Shown piece after piece: positions 6,989-16,410 of a DNA stretch of 64,000 bases. Location: assembly GCA_041394705.1 (NCBI GenBank), contig JAWKHS010000016.1:62001-126000 (forward strand). Direction: 5' to 3'. Position 1 is the first letter of the stretch; each line of letters begins with the position of its first letter. The DNA comes from Vicinamibacterales bacterium. Lineage in GTDB: Bacteria > Acidobacteriota > Vicinamibacteria > Vicinamibacterales > UBA2999. The translations under genes and the position numbers were made by a program. The notes beneath the pieces were generated by a model. The model did not search any database. It was given only the letters and a program-made list of their open reading frames with translations, and was not told the origin of the DNA.

Positions 6989-9520
6989 TCAGCGGGTGCC
7001 GTCGGTCGCCTCGGACCGCGCCCGCACGACGGCGAGGTCTTCGCGCGCCGCCTTCAGCCAGGTCGACTCGGGGCCTGGCTGCGCGGCCAGGATGCGCTCG
7101 GCGGCTTCCAGGTGGGACCTGGCCTTGTCGAACTGCTGCTGCCGCAGCAGCGCGCGCCCGAGCTTCATGCGCGTGATGGCGACGTTCGGGTGGTCGTCGG
7201 GCAGCACCTCGGCGTAGATGGCGATGGCCTGCTCGAAGATCGCCTGCGCGCGGCGGTAGTCCTCGCGCTGGAGGTGGACGCTGCCCAGATTCGCCAGGCT
7301 CACCCCCTGCTGGAAGTGGCTGCCGGCGGCCGTTCCGTAGCCGGCGGCGGCCAGCTCGAACTCCCGTGCGGCACGCGCCAGATCGTCGGCCGTGAAGGCG
7401 AGCAGGCCGGCTTCGTTGTGGACGAACGCCGTCTTCGGATGGAGTGGCCCGAACACGCGCTGCTGCGTCTCGACCGCCTCGTCCAGCAGCGCCTGCGCGT
7501 CGTCGTACTTGGCCAGCTTGTAGAGCACCTGGGCCAGGCTGGTCTGGGCCGACGCCGTCTGCGGGTGCTGGCGGCCGAACCAGGTCTCGATGATCGCCAG
7601 CGCGTCGCGGAGGAACCGCTCGGCCTCCGGGAGCTGCTGCCGGGCCGACGCGATGGCGCCGAGGTTGATGAGGGCCTGGCCGACTTCGGGATGCTGCGAC
7701 CCCCGCGTCCGGCCGTTCATCTCGAGGGCGCGCCGGGACTCGGTCTCGGCCCTGGCCATGTCGCCAACGTAGAAGTAGTCGTCGGCCAGCGCCTTGACCG
7801 CGACCGCGGCGTCGCGCTCGGTGGCGCCGCCCGGCGGGTAGAGCGCGATCGCCCGTTCGAGCGTCGCGATGGCGGACGTGTAGTCTCCACGGTCGCCTTG
7901 CACCCGCCCGACCGCGGTCACCGCGGCCAGCCGTACGGGATCGTCCTCGCGCAGGCGGCGGTCGGCCTCCGCCAAGGCATCGTGCGCGAGGCGCTCGGCG
8001 TCGTCGAGCCGGGCCTGGACGCGCCGCAGGTCGGCCATGGCCACCAGTCCGGTCACGAGGCCCGCGGGATCGGCGTCGGCCGTCGCGCGGCGGACGGCGA
8101 GCGCGTCGGACAGCAGCCGATCGGCGCGGTCGAGATCCCCCAGTTCGAGCGAGACGCGCCCCAGCGTGTTGAACAGGTCGGCCTGCGCCTCCGGATCGCT
8201 CGCGAGCAGATCGGCTTCACGGACGCCGCGGTCCAGCAGCGACAGCACCCGCAGGTCCGCGGGCGGCGCCTCCCCGCGTCCGCCGCCGTCGAACAGATCG
8301 AGCAGGAACTGGAGCCGGCGCTCGGCCCGTACGGCGGCCGCCTCGGTCGCGGCCCGCGCCGTGGCCACGCGCGCCGCGGCGACGGCCGCGACGCCCGCGA
8401 AGCTCGCCGCGATGAGCGCGCCGGCGGCCACCGCTCTCCGGTTGCGGCTGACGAACCGGCGCAGCCGGTAGCCGGCCGATGCCGGACCCGCCGCCAGCGG
8501 CCGGCCGTCGAGCCACGCATCGAGATCGCGGACGAGCGCGTCGACGGTCGCGTAGCGCAGCGCCTGATCCGCGGCCGTCGCCGTGCGGCAGACGGCATCG
8601 AGGTCGCGGTCGGCGGTGCGATCGAAGCGATGGGCGCGGCGGCCGAGCCAGCTCACGCGGTGGAACGCTTCGGGTCCGGCGGCGGCCAGCAGCTCGCGCA
8701 GGATCACGCCGAGGGAGTAGACGTCGCTCTGGACGCCCGGCGTTTCCCCGCGCAGTTCCTCGGGCGAGGCGTACGCCGGGGTGAGCATCCGGAGGCCGCC
8801 GGTGACGCCGCGGCTGGCGGCGGCCTCGATCTGGCGGGCGACGCCGAAGTCCAGGAGCTTCGGCTGGCCATCGACGGTCACCACGATGTTGGTGGGCTTC
8901 AGGTCGCGATGGACGATGAGGCGCTCGTGCGCGTGCTGGACCGCCGCGCCGACCTCGCGCACCAGGCGCACGATCCGCGCCCGGTCGACGGCGCGGCTGC
9001 GGCAGTACTCGTCGAGGGCGACGCCGTCCACGAGCTCCATCGCGAACCAGGGCGTGCCGCCCGCCAGGACGCCGGCATCGAGGATGCGCGCGATGGCGGG
9101 GTGATTCAGCTGGGCCAGGAGCCGCTGTTCGCGCAGGAACTGCCCGCGGCGGCGCTCGGACACCCAGGCGTCGCGCAGGATCTTGATGGCGACGTCGTGG
9201 CCGAGGTCTTCCCGTGTGGCGACGTAGACGACGCCGGTGCCGCCTTCTCCGAGCGCCCGCGTCAGGCGATACGGCCCGATCGTCTCGCCGACGGCGGGAG
9301 CGGCCGCCGATCCGCCTTCCAGCACGTCCCGGGCAACTTCGCCCACCTCTGCGTCCACGAACGCCGGCGTGGCGTCGGCGTCGAGCAGCCTCTGGACGCG
9401 ATCGACGAGGTCCGCGTCTCCGCCCGCGGCCCCGAGCACGAACGCCCGCCTGTCGCGAACCGGGAGATCGAGCGCCTCCAGGAAGAGGTCTTGGATTCGG
9501 TCCCAGCGGTCGCGGTCCAT
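6989..9520 (-). CDS. Ser/Thr protein kinase with one TM and TPR repeats
   Basis: This 843-residue protein has an N-terminal segment of about 80 residues, then a Hanks-type kinase domain (about 83-340): glycine loop LGEGGTGVVYVA, catalytic Lys in VAIKIL, HRDLKPTN and DFG (LLDFGVARQI). A membrane segment follows (AVAAGALIAASFAGVAAVAAA, about 373-393). The outer half, about 430 residues, contains many TPR-like units (VGQALINLGAIASARQQLPEAERFL, YRRAQAIFEQAIAIYAEVLP). The kinase is cytoplasmic and the TPR domain probably periplasmic, a sensor arrangement. It starts 22 bp after the ECF sigma gene, and such kinase-sigma pairs are common in Acidobacteriota and Planctomycetota. The kinase probably controls the sigma factor; this is inferred from context. 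Confidence 0.92.
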   Translation of the reverse strand: MDRDRWDRIQDLFLEALDLPVRDRRAFVLGAAGGDADLVDRVQRLLDADATPAFVDAEVGEVARDVLEGGSAAAPAVGETIGPYRLTRALGEGGTGVVYVATREDLGHDVAIKILRDAWVSERRRGQFLREQRLLAQLNHPAIARILDAGVLAGGTPWFAMELVDGVALDEYCRSRAVDRARIVRLVREVGAAVQHAHERLIVHRDLKPTNIVVTVDGQPKLLDFGVARQIEAAASRGVTGGLRMLTPAYASPEELRGETPGVQSDVYSLGVILRELLAAAGPEAFHRVSWLGRRAHRFDRTADRDLDAVCRTATAADQALRYATVDALVRDLDAWLDGRPLAAGPASAGYRLRRFVSRNRRAVAAGALIAASFAGVAAVAAARVATARAATEAAAVRAERRLQFLLDLFDGGGRGEAPPADLRVLSLLDRGVREADLLASDPEAQADLFNTLGRVSLELGDLDRADRLLSDALAVRRATADADPAGLVTGLVAMADLRRVQARLDDAERLAHDALAEADRRLREDDPVRLAAVTAVGRVQGDRGDYTSAIATLERAIALYPPGGATERDAAVAVKALADDYFYVGDMARAETESRRALEMNGRTRGSQHPEVGQALINLGAIASARQQLPEAERFLRDALAIIETWFGRQHPQTASAQTSLAQVLYKLAKYDDAQALLDEAVETQQRVFGPLHPKTAFVHNEAGLLAFTADDLARAAREFELAAAGYGTAAGSHFQQGVSLANLGSVHLQREDYRRAQAIFEQAIAIYAEVLPDDHPNVAITRMKLGRALLRQQQFDKARSHLEAAERILAAQPGPESTWLKAAREDLAVVRARSEATDGTR

Positions 9521-9542
9521 GCCAGCGGCCTCGGCCGGTCCC

Positions 9543-10088
9543 TCAGGGCGCGCTCAGCTCGGAGGTGAGCCAGGCGCGCGCCACGCGCCAGTCCCGCATC
9601 ACCGTGACCTCGGAGACACCGATGGCCTCGGCGATCTCGGGCACGGTGAGCCCCCCGAAGAAACGCGCCTCGACCACGTGCGCCTGACGTTCGCTCACCC
9701 TCGCGAGGGCCTTGAGGGCCTCGTCGAGGTGCAGCACCTGGGTCGAGGTCGTGATGCCGAGGGCGTGCTCGTCGAACTCGACACGCACGTCGTGCTGCGG
9801 ACGCTTCTGCGCGTCGCGCCGCCGGGCAGCTTCCACCAGGACCTGCCGCATGGCGCGGGCCGCGATCCGCTTGAAGTGGAGACTCGATTCGGTACTAAAG
9901 TCCGGCGACTTCGCCAGCTTGAGCCAGGCTTCGTGGACCAGGCCGGTGGGACTGAGCGTCTGGCCGGCGTCGCGCCGCGCCACGGCCGCCGCCAGGCGGC
10001 GGAGCTCCTCGTATGCGGCGCTGTAGTGGGCGTCGAGACGAGTGCGGGCGCCGTCGTCGTCGCTGGGTGAGTCCGTCGAGCGAGTCAT
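9543..10088 (-). CDS. ECF RNA polymerase sigma factor (TIGR02999 type)
   Basis: This 181-residue sigma-70 factor starts at the ATG at 10088. Region 2 carries YEELRRLAAAVARR and LVHEAWLKL. Region 4 carries the HTH LTVPEIAEAIGVSEVTVMRDWRVARAWL, whose RDWxxARAWL ending is the hallmark of the TIGR02999 group. It directs RNA polymerase to a dedicated promoter set. No anti-sigma factor is adjacent; instead a transmembrane kinase follows in the same operon, so control by phosphorylation is plausible. The 142-bp intergenic region upstream is shared with the large repeat protein on the other strand, which is therefore a candidate target. The open frame extends further upstream but has sigma-like sequence only from this ATG. 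Confidence 0.93.
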   Translation of the reverse strand: MTRSTDSPSDDDGARTRLDAHYSAAYEELRRLAAAVARRDAGQTLSPTGLVHEAWLKLAKSPDFSTESSLHFKRIAARAMRQVLVEAARRRDAQKRPQHDVRVEFDEHALGITTSTQVLHLDEALKALARVSERQAHVVEARFFGGLTVPEIAEAIGVSEVTVMRDWRVARAWLTSELSAP

Positions 10089-10230
10089 GGGGGGACCCTG
10101 ATAGCTCCCGGAAGGGTTTTGCGCAAGGGGAGTGTAGCACCGGAGTTCGGCCACCGGCCGGTTCCGCACCCCTGCCGTTGGCGGGTTGTCTGACGCGGCG
10201 GGAAGTTCGTTGTTGGCCTGGAGTTTCATC

Positions 10231-13164
10231 ATGCGAACGAGAGCCATTGGTCTGGTACTGGCGGCGATGGTGATGGCGGGGATACCGGCAGCGGCAAGGG
10301 CGCAGGGTGTCCTGGCCAACGGCGAGAACCACACCGGAACGATCACGTTCGCGGGCGAGGTACAGGTCTGGACCTTCGCCGCCAACCAGGGCCAGGCAAT
10401 CAACTTGAGTATCGGTGAACGCGTCCGGACGCCCGATTCAGGGTTCTGGCCGTGGATCCGTTTGATCAATCCGAACGGAGCGCAGATCTCCTCGAGCTCT
10501 GGCAACCTCGTCGCCCAGATCTCCGTCAGCGCGCCGCTCACTGGCACCTATCAGGTGTGGGTTGCCTCCAACGACACCCTTCACGACGCGCTGGGCGATT
10601 ACACGCTGACGCTGGCGAATATTCCTGGCCCGTTCGGGGTCTCCAGTGGGGACGACGGGGGGCCCCTCGGGGCCGGCCTGAACCAGGCCGGCCACATCGC
10701 CGTGGGTGACCTCGACATGTGGTCGTTCTCGGCCACCCAGAACGCGGCAATCCTGCTGAGCGCGGGCGAAGTGCTCCCCACGAGCGGTCCAGATCCCGGC
10801 TTCTGGCCGTGGATCCGCCTGTACGATCCAAACGGTGTTCAGATCGGCTCGGCCAGCGGCACCCTCGTTGCCCAGATCTCGACAACCGCTCCGCTCGATG
10901 GCACCTACACGGTCGTCGTCGGCACGGCCGACACACTGAGAGACGCGCAGGGCGACTACCGGCTGCGTCTCTTCACGATTCCGGGCAACTTCACGATCCC
11001 GACGGGAGATCAGGGCGGGTCGCTCGGGAACGGCGAAAATCATCCCGGCCACATCGACATCGGCGACCTGGACATCTGGACCTTCACGGCCAACAAGGAC
11101 GACTACATCGAGCTGAGCATCGGTGAAGTGCCGGTGCCTCCAACGAGTCCAGACCCGGGCTTCTGGCCCTGGATCCGGCTGTATGGCCCGGGAGGCGGCG
11201 TCCTCTCCGGCAGCGGCACTCTGGTCGGTCAGATTTCGGCTCGCGCCACGCTCACGGGCACCTATACCGTGATCGTCGGCACTGCGGACACGCTCCGCGA
11301 CGCCACCGGCGACTACCTGCTGCGCCTTGCGAAGGCCCCAGGTAACTTCACGGTGCCGCCGGGGGACGAGGGCGGCCAACTCTTCAACGGCGAGGCCCAT
11401 CAGGGCCACATCGGCATCGGCGATCTGGACATGTGGACGTTCACGGCCAACCAGAACGACGCCATCGAACTGAGCATCGGCGAGATCCCGGTGCCTCCAA
11501 CGATGCCGGATCCCGGCTTCTGGCCCTGGATCCGTCTGTATGGACCCAACGGTGGCCTCCTGTCCGCCAGTGGCCCCCTGGTCGCTCAGATATCGGCCCG
11601 CGCGACCATCAGTGGAACCTTCACGGTGGTCGTCGGCACAGCGGACACGTTGCGTGACGCGCAAGGAGACTACTTGCTGCGGCTGGCAAAGATTCCAGGG
11701 CCGTTCACCGTTCCGACGGGAGACGACGGTGGAGCGATGACGAACAACGTCGCGCATCCTGGGCGGATTGCGCTCGGCGATCTCGACTTGTGGACGTTCT
11801 ACGCTCCCCAGGGGAACACGCTGACGCTGACCGCCAGCGAAGTGCCGGTCGGCCCCGGGGTACCCGATCCCGGCTTCTGGCCCTGGATTCGGATGTTCGA
11901 TCCGAACGGCGTGCAGCTGGGCAGTGCCAGCGGCAACACTTCCGCACAGTTGGTGAGGACCGCTCCGCTTTCGGGGCTCTACACGGTGATCGTCGGAACC
12001 GCCGACACACTGCGCGACGCGACCGGTGACTACACCCTCAAGGTGATCGGCGCCACCTCGCCGCCACCGCCGCCCGTCAGCGTCGATGATCCGCTCTACA
12101 CCACCCCGAAGGACACGCCGCTCGTGACCGCCGCACCTGGCGTGATGGGCAACGACCTGAACGTAGCCGGAGCGACCGCCGCGGTGGTGACCGGCGTCAG
12201 CGCCGGCGTGCTGGCGTTGAACCCGAACGGCGGGTTCACCTACACGCCCCCGGCGGGGTTCGTGGGCACCGCGACCTTCACCTATCGCGCAACGAACGCG
12301 GCAGGCCCTGGAAACGTGGCCACCGTGACGATCCAGGTGACGTCGACGCCCATCGTGCAGCCGCCCGTCGCGGTCTACGCGTCGAACATCACCGGCAACA
12401 CCGTGACGGTGCGGTGGACGCCTCCGGCCTCCGGGCTGCCGCCCACGGGCTATCTGCTCGAGGGCGGCGTTCAACCGGGCGTGCCGCTGGCGACGATCCC
12501 GACGGGCAGCACGACGCCGATCTTCGTGCTGAACGTTCCGACCGGCTCGTTCTACGTGCGGATGAAGACCGTCTCGAACGGTGCGATCAGCGCGGCCTCC
12601 AACGAGATCAGGATCCACGTCAACGTTCCGGTCGCGCCGTCGGCGCCGGCGAGCCTCACCGGGATGGCGAACGGCCAGGCCGTGGCGCTCGCATGGAGGA
12701 ACACGTTTGCCGGCGGTGCTCCGCAGAACGTGATCCTCGACGTGAGCGGCACGCTGTCCGGGTCGATCAACCTCGGCAACGTGGAGTCGTTCGCGTTCCC
12801 CAGCATCCCGGCCGGCGCCTACACCTTCTCGGTGCGGGCCGCGAACGCGGGCGGCGTCAGCCCCTCGTCGAATGCCGTCAGCTTGAGCTTCCCCAACACG
12901 TGCGCGGCGCCGCAGGCACCCCAGAACTTCCTGGCCTACAAGACGGGCAACGTGCTCCACCTGTTGTGGGACCCGCCCGCCGCCGGCAACGCGCCGACCC
13001 ATTTCCAACTCAACGTCTCGGGCGCGATCAACGTGTCGGTGCCGCTGCCGACGCGCGGTATCACCGCGCCCGTGCCTCCCGGCAGCTACACCTTCAGCGT
13101 GGCCGCCGTGAACGCCTGCGGGACCAGCCCGGCCACGCCGACCCAGACGGTGGTCATTCCGTAG
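10231..13164 (+). CDS. Large exported protein: five PPC-like repeats, cadherin-like and FN3 domains
   Basis: This 977-residue protein has a Sec signal (MRTRAIGLVLAAMVMAGIPAAARAQG) and five tandem repeats of 119-120 residues (about residues 25-600). Each has the order GDLDMWTF, then DPGFWPWIRLYxPNG, LVAQIS, GTYTVVVGTADTLRD and GDYxLRL, a jelly-roll resembling bacterial pre-peptidase C-terminal (PPC) domains. A cadherin-like/Big_17 domain follows (VDDPLYTTPKDTPL ... GGFTYTPPAGFVGTATFTYRA), then three fibronectin III-like domains. There is no enzymatic domain, anchor or sorting signal. It is probably a secreted or surface adhesin or matrix protein. It diverges from the ECF sigma-kinase operon and ends at a strong terminator. 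Confidence 0.82.
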   Translation: MRTRAIGLVLAAMVMAGIPAAARAQGVLANGENHTGTITFAGEVQVWTFAANQGQAINLSIGERVRTPDSGFWPWIRLINPNGAQISSSSGNLVAQISVSAPLTGTYQVWVASNDTLHDALGDYTLTLANIPGPFGVSSGDDGGPLGAGLNQAGHIAVGDLDMWSFSATQNAAILLSAGEVLPTSGPDPGFWPWIRLYDPNGVQIGSASGTLVAQISTTAPLDGTYTVVVGTADTLRDAQGDYRLRLFTIPGNFTIPTGDQGGSLGNGENHPGHIDIGDLDIWTFTANKDDYIELSIGEVPVPPTSPDPGFWPWIRLYGPGGGVLSGSGTLVGQISARATLTGTYTVIVGTADTLRDATGDYLLRLAKAPGNFTVPPGDEGGQLFNGEAHQGHIGIGDLDMWTFTANQNDAIELSIGEIPVPPTMPDPGFWPWIRLYGPNGGLLSASGPLVAQISARATISGTFTVVVGTADTLRDAQGDYLLRLAKIPGPFTVPTGDDGGAMTNNVAHPGRIALGDLDLWTFYAPQGNTLTLTASEVPVGPGVPDPGFWPWIRMFDPNGVQLGSASGNTSAQLVRTAPLSGLYTVIVGTADTLRDATGDYTLKVIGATSPPPPPVSVDDPLYTTPKDTPLVTAAPGVMGNDLNVAGATAAVVTGVSAGVLALNPNGGFTYTPPAGFVGTATFTYRATNAAGPGNVATVTIQVTSTPIVQPPVAVYASNITGNTVTVRWTPPASGLPPTGYLLEGGVQPGVPLATIPTGSTTPIFVLNVPTGSFYVRMKTVSNGAISAASNEIRIHVNVPVAPSAPASLTGMANGQAVALAWRNTFAGGAPQNVILDVSGTLSGSINLGNVESFAFPSIPAGAYTFSVRAANAGGVSPSSNAVSLSFPNTCAAPQAPQNFLAYKTGNVLHLLWDPPAAGNAPTHFQLNVSGAINVSVPLPTRGITAPVPPGSYTFSVAAVNACGTSPATPTQTVVIP
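10300..12050 (+). repeat. Five in-frame 357-360-bp repeats inside the exported protein
   Basis: The GFWPWIR codons occur at about 10441, 10798, 11158, 11515 and 11872, a period of 357-360 bp. Repeats 3 and 4 are the most alike in DNA, which points to recent duplication; repeat 1 is the most divergent. Confidence 0.85.
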
Positions 13165-13191
13165 GCAGACTGAAGCACAGGGACGAACACT

Positions 13192-13236
13192 GGGACGGGA
13201 CGCGGCGGGCACGCCGCGTCCCGTCCCGTTTCTTTT
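13192..13236 (+). terminator. Strong Rho-independent terminator
   Basis: A perfect 16-bp stem (GGGACGGGACGCGGCG at 13192-13207, its complement at 13212-13227) with a 4-nt GGCA loop is followed by GTTTCTTTT. It lies 27 bp after the repeat-protein stop and separates that gene from the permease gene. Confidence 0.9.
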
Positions 13237-13292
13237 GGACTAGACTCGCCCTTTCCCTGTCGATTCCGGCCGTTCCCATTCGACGACCAGTC

Positions 13293-15737
13293 ATGAGCTT
13301 CCTTTCCGACCTCCGCTTCGCCGTGCGATCGCTCATCCGGGCCAAGGGCCTGGCCGCGACCGTGGTCATCACCCTGGCGCTCGGCATCGGCGCGAATGCC
13401 GCCATCTTCAGCGTGGTCCGGGGCGTGCTGCTGCGTCCGCTCGTCAACCGCGACGCCGAGCGGCTGGTCTACATCCGCCAGTCGGCCCGGGGCATCGGCA
13501 TCGAGAACGCGAACTTCTCGGTCCCCGAACTGCGGGACCTCCGGGAGCGGGTCACCTCGATTTCGGCCTTCGGCGACTTCTCGGTCATCGAGTTCACGAT
13601 GGTCGGAATGGGCGAGCCCCGCGTCGTGAAGGCCGGGGTGGTCGGCGGGTCGTACTTCGACGTCATGGGGCTCAGGCCCGTGGTGGGCCGGCTGCTCGGC
13701 CCGTCCGATGACGGCCCCTCGGCCGAGGGCGCCGCCGTGCTCACGAACCGGTTCTGGACGACGGCCTTCAACGCCGATCCCTCGGTCGTCGGCAGGACCA
13801 TCCGCCTCAGCGACCGGACGGCCACCATCGTGGGCGTCCTGGAGCCCGCGGTGCCGTATCCACAGGAGACGGAGATCATCGCCAACGTGGTGACGAGCCC
13901 GCACCACCTCGATGCCACGATGGTGGACGGCCGCGTGCACCGCATGACGGAGCTCTTCGGCCGCCTGGCGCCTGACGCGACGGTGGAGACCGCACGCGCC
14001 GAGCTCGTCGCCGCGCAGGGCGCCATCAAGACCGAGCACGCGGAGGACTACCCCGCCAGCGCGGACTTCCGCATCGACGCGGTCCTGCTCAAGGAGCAGA
14101 TCATCTCGCCCGCGCGCACGATCCTGCTGGTCCTGCTGGCGGCGTCCGCGCTCGTCTTCATCGTGGCGTGCTCCAACGTCGCCAACCTGATCCTGGCCCG
14201 CTCCGTCCGCCGCGAGGGCGAGCTGGCCGTCCGCGCCGCGCTGGGCGCCGGCACCGGGGCGCTGCGGCGCACGCTGCTCGCCGAGAGTCTCGTGCTCTCC
14301 GTGGCGGGCGCGGCCCTGGCCGTGGCGGTGGCGCGGCCGATGGTGGCCGTCCTTTCGCGCTACGCCGCGCGCTTCTCGGTGCGGGCGCTGGACGTCACCG
14401 TGGACGCGACGCTGCTCTGGGTGGGCGCGGGCCTCGCCGTCCTGGCGGCCGTGCTCCTCGCCTACGTGCCGCGCCTGCCGTCGGCCGACGCGGTGAACGG
14501 GCCGAGCCTGGCCGGCGGGAGCGTCCGCATCACGCCGGGCACCAACCGTCGCCTGAAGCTCTTCGCGGTGGCCCAGATCGCGGCCTCCTTCGTCCTGCTG
14601 GCCGGGGCCGCCATGCTGCTGACCACGCTCGTGTCACTGCAGCGCGCGCAGACCGGCATCAAGGGCGGCAACGTCCTGGCCGTGAACGTGCCGATCGTGT
14701 CCTTCGACCGCAAGAAGGCCGACCTGAACGACTTCTACCGCGAGGTGATTCGCAGGACGAGCGAGCTGCCCGGCGTGGAGCGCGTCTCGATCGGCACCGT
14801 CGTGCCGTGGCGCGATCCGGGCTTCTTCGCCGCGCAGTTCACGGTTGAGGGCTACCGGAAGGCCAACGGCGAAGAAGACCCGCGCGCGAAGTTCCGCACG
14901 GTGTCGCCGGGCTTCTTCGAATCGCTGGGCGTCTCTCTCGTGGCCGGCCGCGACTTCACGATGGACGACCGCGACGGAGCCGAGAAGGTCGTCATCGTCA
15001 GCGAAAGCCTGGCGCGCCGGATGTTCCCGGGACAGGACGCGCTCAACCGCCACCTGCTGTGGACCGACCCGGTGACAAAGTTCATCGGCGTGAGCAACGA
15101 CGGCCGGCGGATCGTGGGCGTGGTGGCCGACGTGGACGACGAGAACATCGTCCCCGAACCGACGATGACCGTGTATCACCCGTTCGAGCAGGAGATGCAC
15201 TTCGGGCGCCTGTTCGTGCACGCGGCCGTGGATCCGTACACGCTGGTCGGGCCCATCACGAAGATCGTGCGCGACCTGTCCGCGGATCAGCCCGTGGAGC
15301 GCGCGGCCACGCTCAACGACATCCGGTCCGAGGTGCTCTCGCCGACCAGGCTGAACACGTTCGTGTTCGGCGGCTTCGCGGGCGTGGCCCTGCTCATCGC
15401 GCTCGTCGGCGTGGCCGGCGTGCTGGCCTTCTCGGTCAGCGCCCGGACCCGTGAGTTCGGCGTCCGGCTGGCCATCGGGTCGGCGCCGCGCCAGCTCCTG
15501 ACCGGCGTCCTGAACGAGGGCGCCGTCATCGCCGCGGGCGGCATCGTGCTCGGCATCGTCGGTGGCCTGCTGCTCACGCGTGTGGCCGGCAGCTTCATCG
15601 GCGAGGTGCGGACGCCCGGCATCTGGGCCACGATCGGGGCCGCGATCGTGCTCGCGCTGGCGGCCGTGGCGGCGTCGTTCATTCCGGCGGCGCGGGCCGC
15701 CCGGGTGGACGTCGCCCAGGCGCTGCGCACGGAGTAG
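13293..15737 (+). CDS. ADOP-type ABC transporter permease (MacB/FtsX fold)
   Basis: This 814-residue protein has two MacB_PCD-FtsX units. TM1 follows a short N-terminus (LRFAVRSLIRAKGLAATVVI, then LALGIGANAAIFSVV). A periplasmic core domain comes next, then three TMs around residues 270-400 with the FtsX motif ACSNVANLILAR and GELAVRAALGAG. A second TM (about 425-450), a second periplasmic domain and three final TMs complete it, with TREFGVRLAIGSAPRQLL and the ending ARAARVDVAQALRTE. Members work with a LolD/MacB-type ATPase and move peptides, antibiotics or lipoprotein-like substrates by mechanotransmission. No ATPase gene is adjacent, as is usual for this orphan family. A possible TAGACT box lies just after the upstream terminator. 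Confidence 0.92.
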   Translation: MSFLSDLRFAVRSLIRAKGLAATVVITLALGIGANAAIFSVVRGVLLRPLVNRDAERLVYIRQSARGIGIENANFSVPELRDLRERVTSISAFGDFSVIEFTMVGMGEPRVVKAGVVGGSYFDVMGLRPVVGRLLGPSDDGPSAEGAAVLTNRFWTTAFNADPSVVGRTIRLSDRTATIVGVLEPAVPYPQETEIIANVVTSPHHLDATMVDGRVHRMTELFGRLAPDATVETARAELVAAQGAIKTEHAEDYPASADFRIDAVLLKEQIISPARTILLVLLAASALVFIVACSNVANLILARSVRREGELAVRAALGAGTGALRRTLLAESLVLSVAGAALAVAVARPMVAVLSRYAARFSVRALDVTVDATLLWVGAGLAVLAAVLLAYVPRLPSADAVNGPSLAGGSVRITPGTNRRLKLFAVAQIAASFVLLAGAAMLLTTLVSLQRAQTGIKGGNVLAVNVPIVSFDRKKADLNDFYREVIRRTSELPGVERVSIGTVVPWRDPGFFAAQFTVEGYRKANGEEDPRAKFRTVSPGFFESLGVSLVAGRDFTMDDRDGAEKVVIVSESLARRMFPGQDALNRHLLWTDPVTKFIGVSNDGRRIVGVVADVDDENIVPEPTMTVYHPFEQEMHFGRLFVHAAVDPYTLVGPITKIVRDLSADQPVERAATLNDIRSEVLSPTRLNTFVFGGFAGVALLIALVGVAGVLAFSVSARTREFGVRLAIGSAPRQLLTGVLNEGAVIAAGGIVLGIVGGLLLTRVAGSFIGEVRTPGIWATIGAAIVLALAAVAASFIPAARAARVDVAQALRTE

Positions 15738-15786
15738 CCGGCGCCGCCCGGCGCGGCCGCGCGAGGCCGGCCGCGGATCGCCCAGT

Positions 15787-16410
15787 TCAGATCGCGCCGG
15801 TGACGAAGCGCGCGATCGCGGCCGCCACGTCGGGCGCGTGGAGGCGGGCCACCCAGTGGTCGTCGGTGTCGAACGTCACCAGGGTGGCGCGCGGCAGGCG
15901 CTCCCGCAGCCGCTCGGCCACCGCCAGCGGGCTGATCAGGTCCCGCGTCGCCCAGACGAGCAGCGTCGGGACGTCGAGCGCCGGCAGCCGGGCCGACAGG
16001 TCTGGCACGGCGTCGGTCGCCCAGGGCGAGGCGCCGGGATACGACGCCCGGTAGTCGCCGCGCCAGTCCGCGGCACCGAGCGCGTGCACGTCCACGCCGC
16101 CGGCGGCGACCGTCAGGACCAGGTGGGAGACGCGCTCTGGGCAGGCGAGGGCGGCGGCGAGCGCGACGTACCCGCCCATGGACTGCCCCACGAGCACGGT
16201 GCGCGGAGGCAGCAGGCCGGCGACGTGGTTGACCAGGTCGTCGTAGGACGCGACGGCGGGCACGGCCGGCGCGCCGCCGAGTCCCGGCAGGTCGACGAAC
16301 GTCCGGCCCCAGGCCGCAGGCAGGCCTTCCGACACCGGCGCCCAGAACGACGCCAGCCCGGCGGCGCCAGGCACGAACGTGACGTGCGTGCCGTCGCCGT
16401 CCACCGTCAC
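15787..16410 (-). CDS. Alpha/beta hydrolase
   Basis: This 207-residue hydrolase shows the oxyanion region (VTFVPGAAGLASFW), the nucleophile elbow VGQSMGGYVALAAAL (Ser about residue 79), an acidic position in LVWATRDLISPLA and the His in DTDDHWVARLHAPD (about 186). It is short for the family because the cap domain is reduced. It resembles esterase/haloperoxidase-type members; the substrate is unknown. The GTG start overlaps the stop of the methionine aminopeptidase gene (GTGA), so the two are translationally coupled. The open frame continues upstream inside the map gene but shows no hydrolase sequence there. Confidence 0.82.
   Translation of the reverse strand: MTVDGDGTHVTFVPGAAGLASFWAPVSEGLPAAWGRTFVDLPGLGGAPAVPAVASYDDLVNHVAGLLPPRTVLVGQSMGGYVALAAALACPERVSHLVLTVAAGGVDVHALGAADWRGDYRASYPGASPWATDAVPDLSARLPALDVPTLLVWATRDLISPLAVAERLRERLPRATLVTFDTDDHWVARLHAPDVAAAIARFVTGAI

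Noticed and set aside
7112..9568. An 818-codon plus-strand frame over the kinase gene
   Set aside because: Antisense shadow; the minus strand has all kinase motifs and TPRs.
10438..13212. A 924-codon open frame antisense to the repeat protein
   Set aside because: It mirrors the repeats of the real gene, has His/Arg/Gly-rich composition and no recognisable domain.
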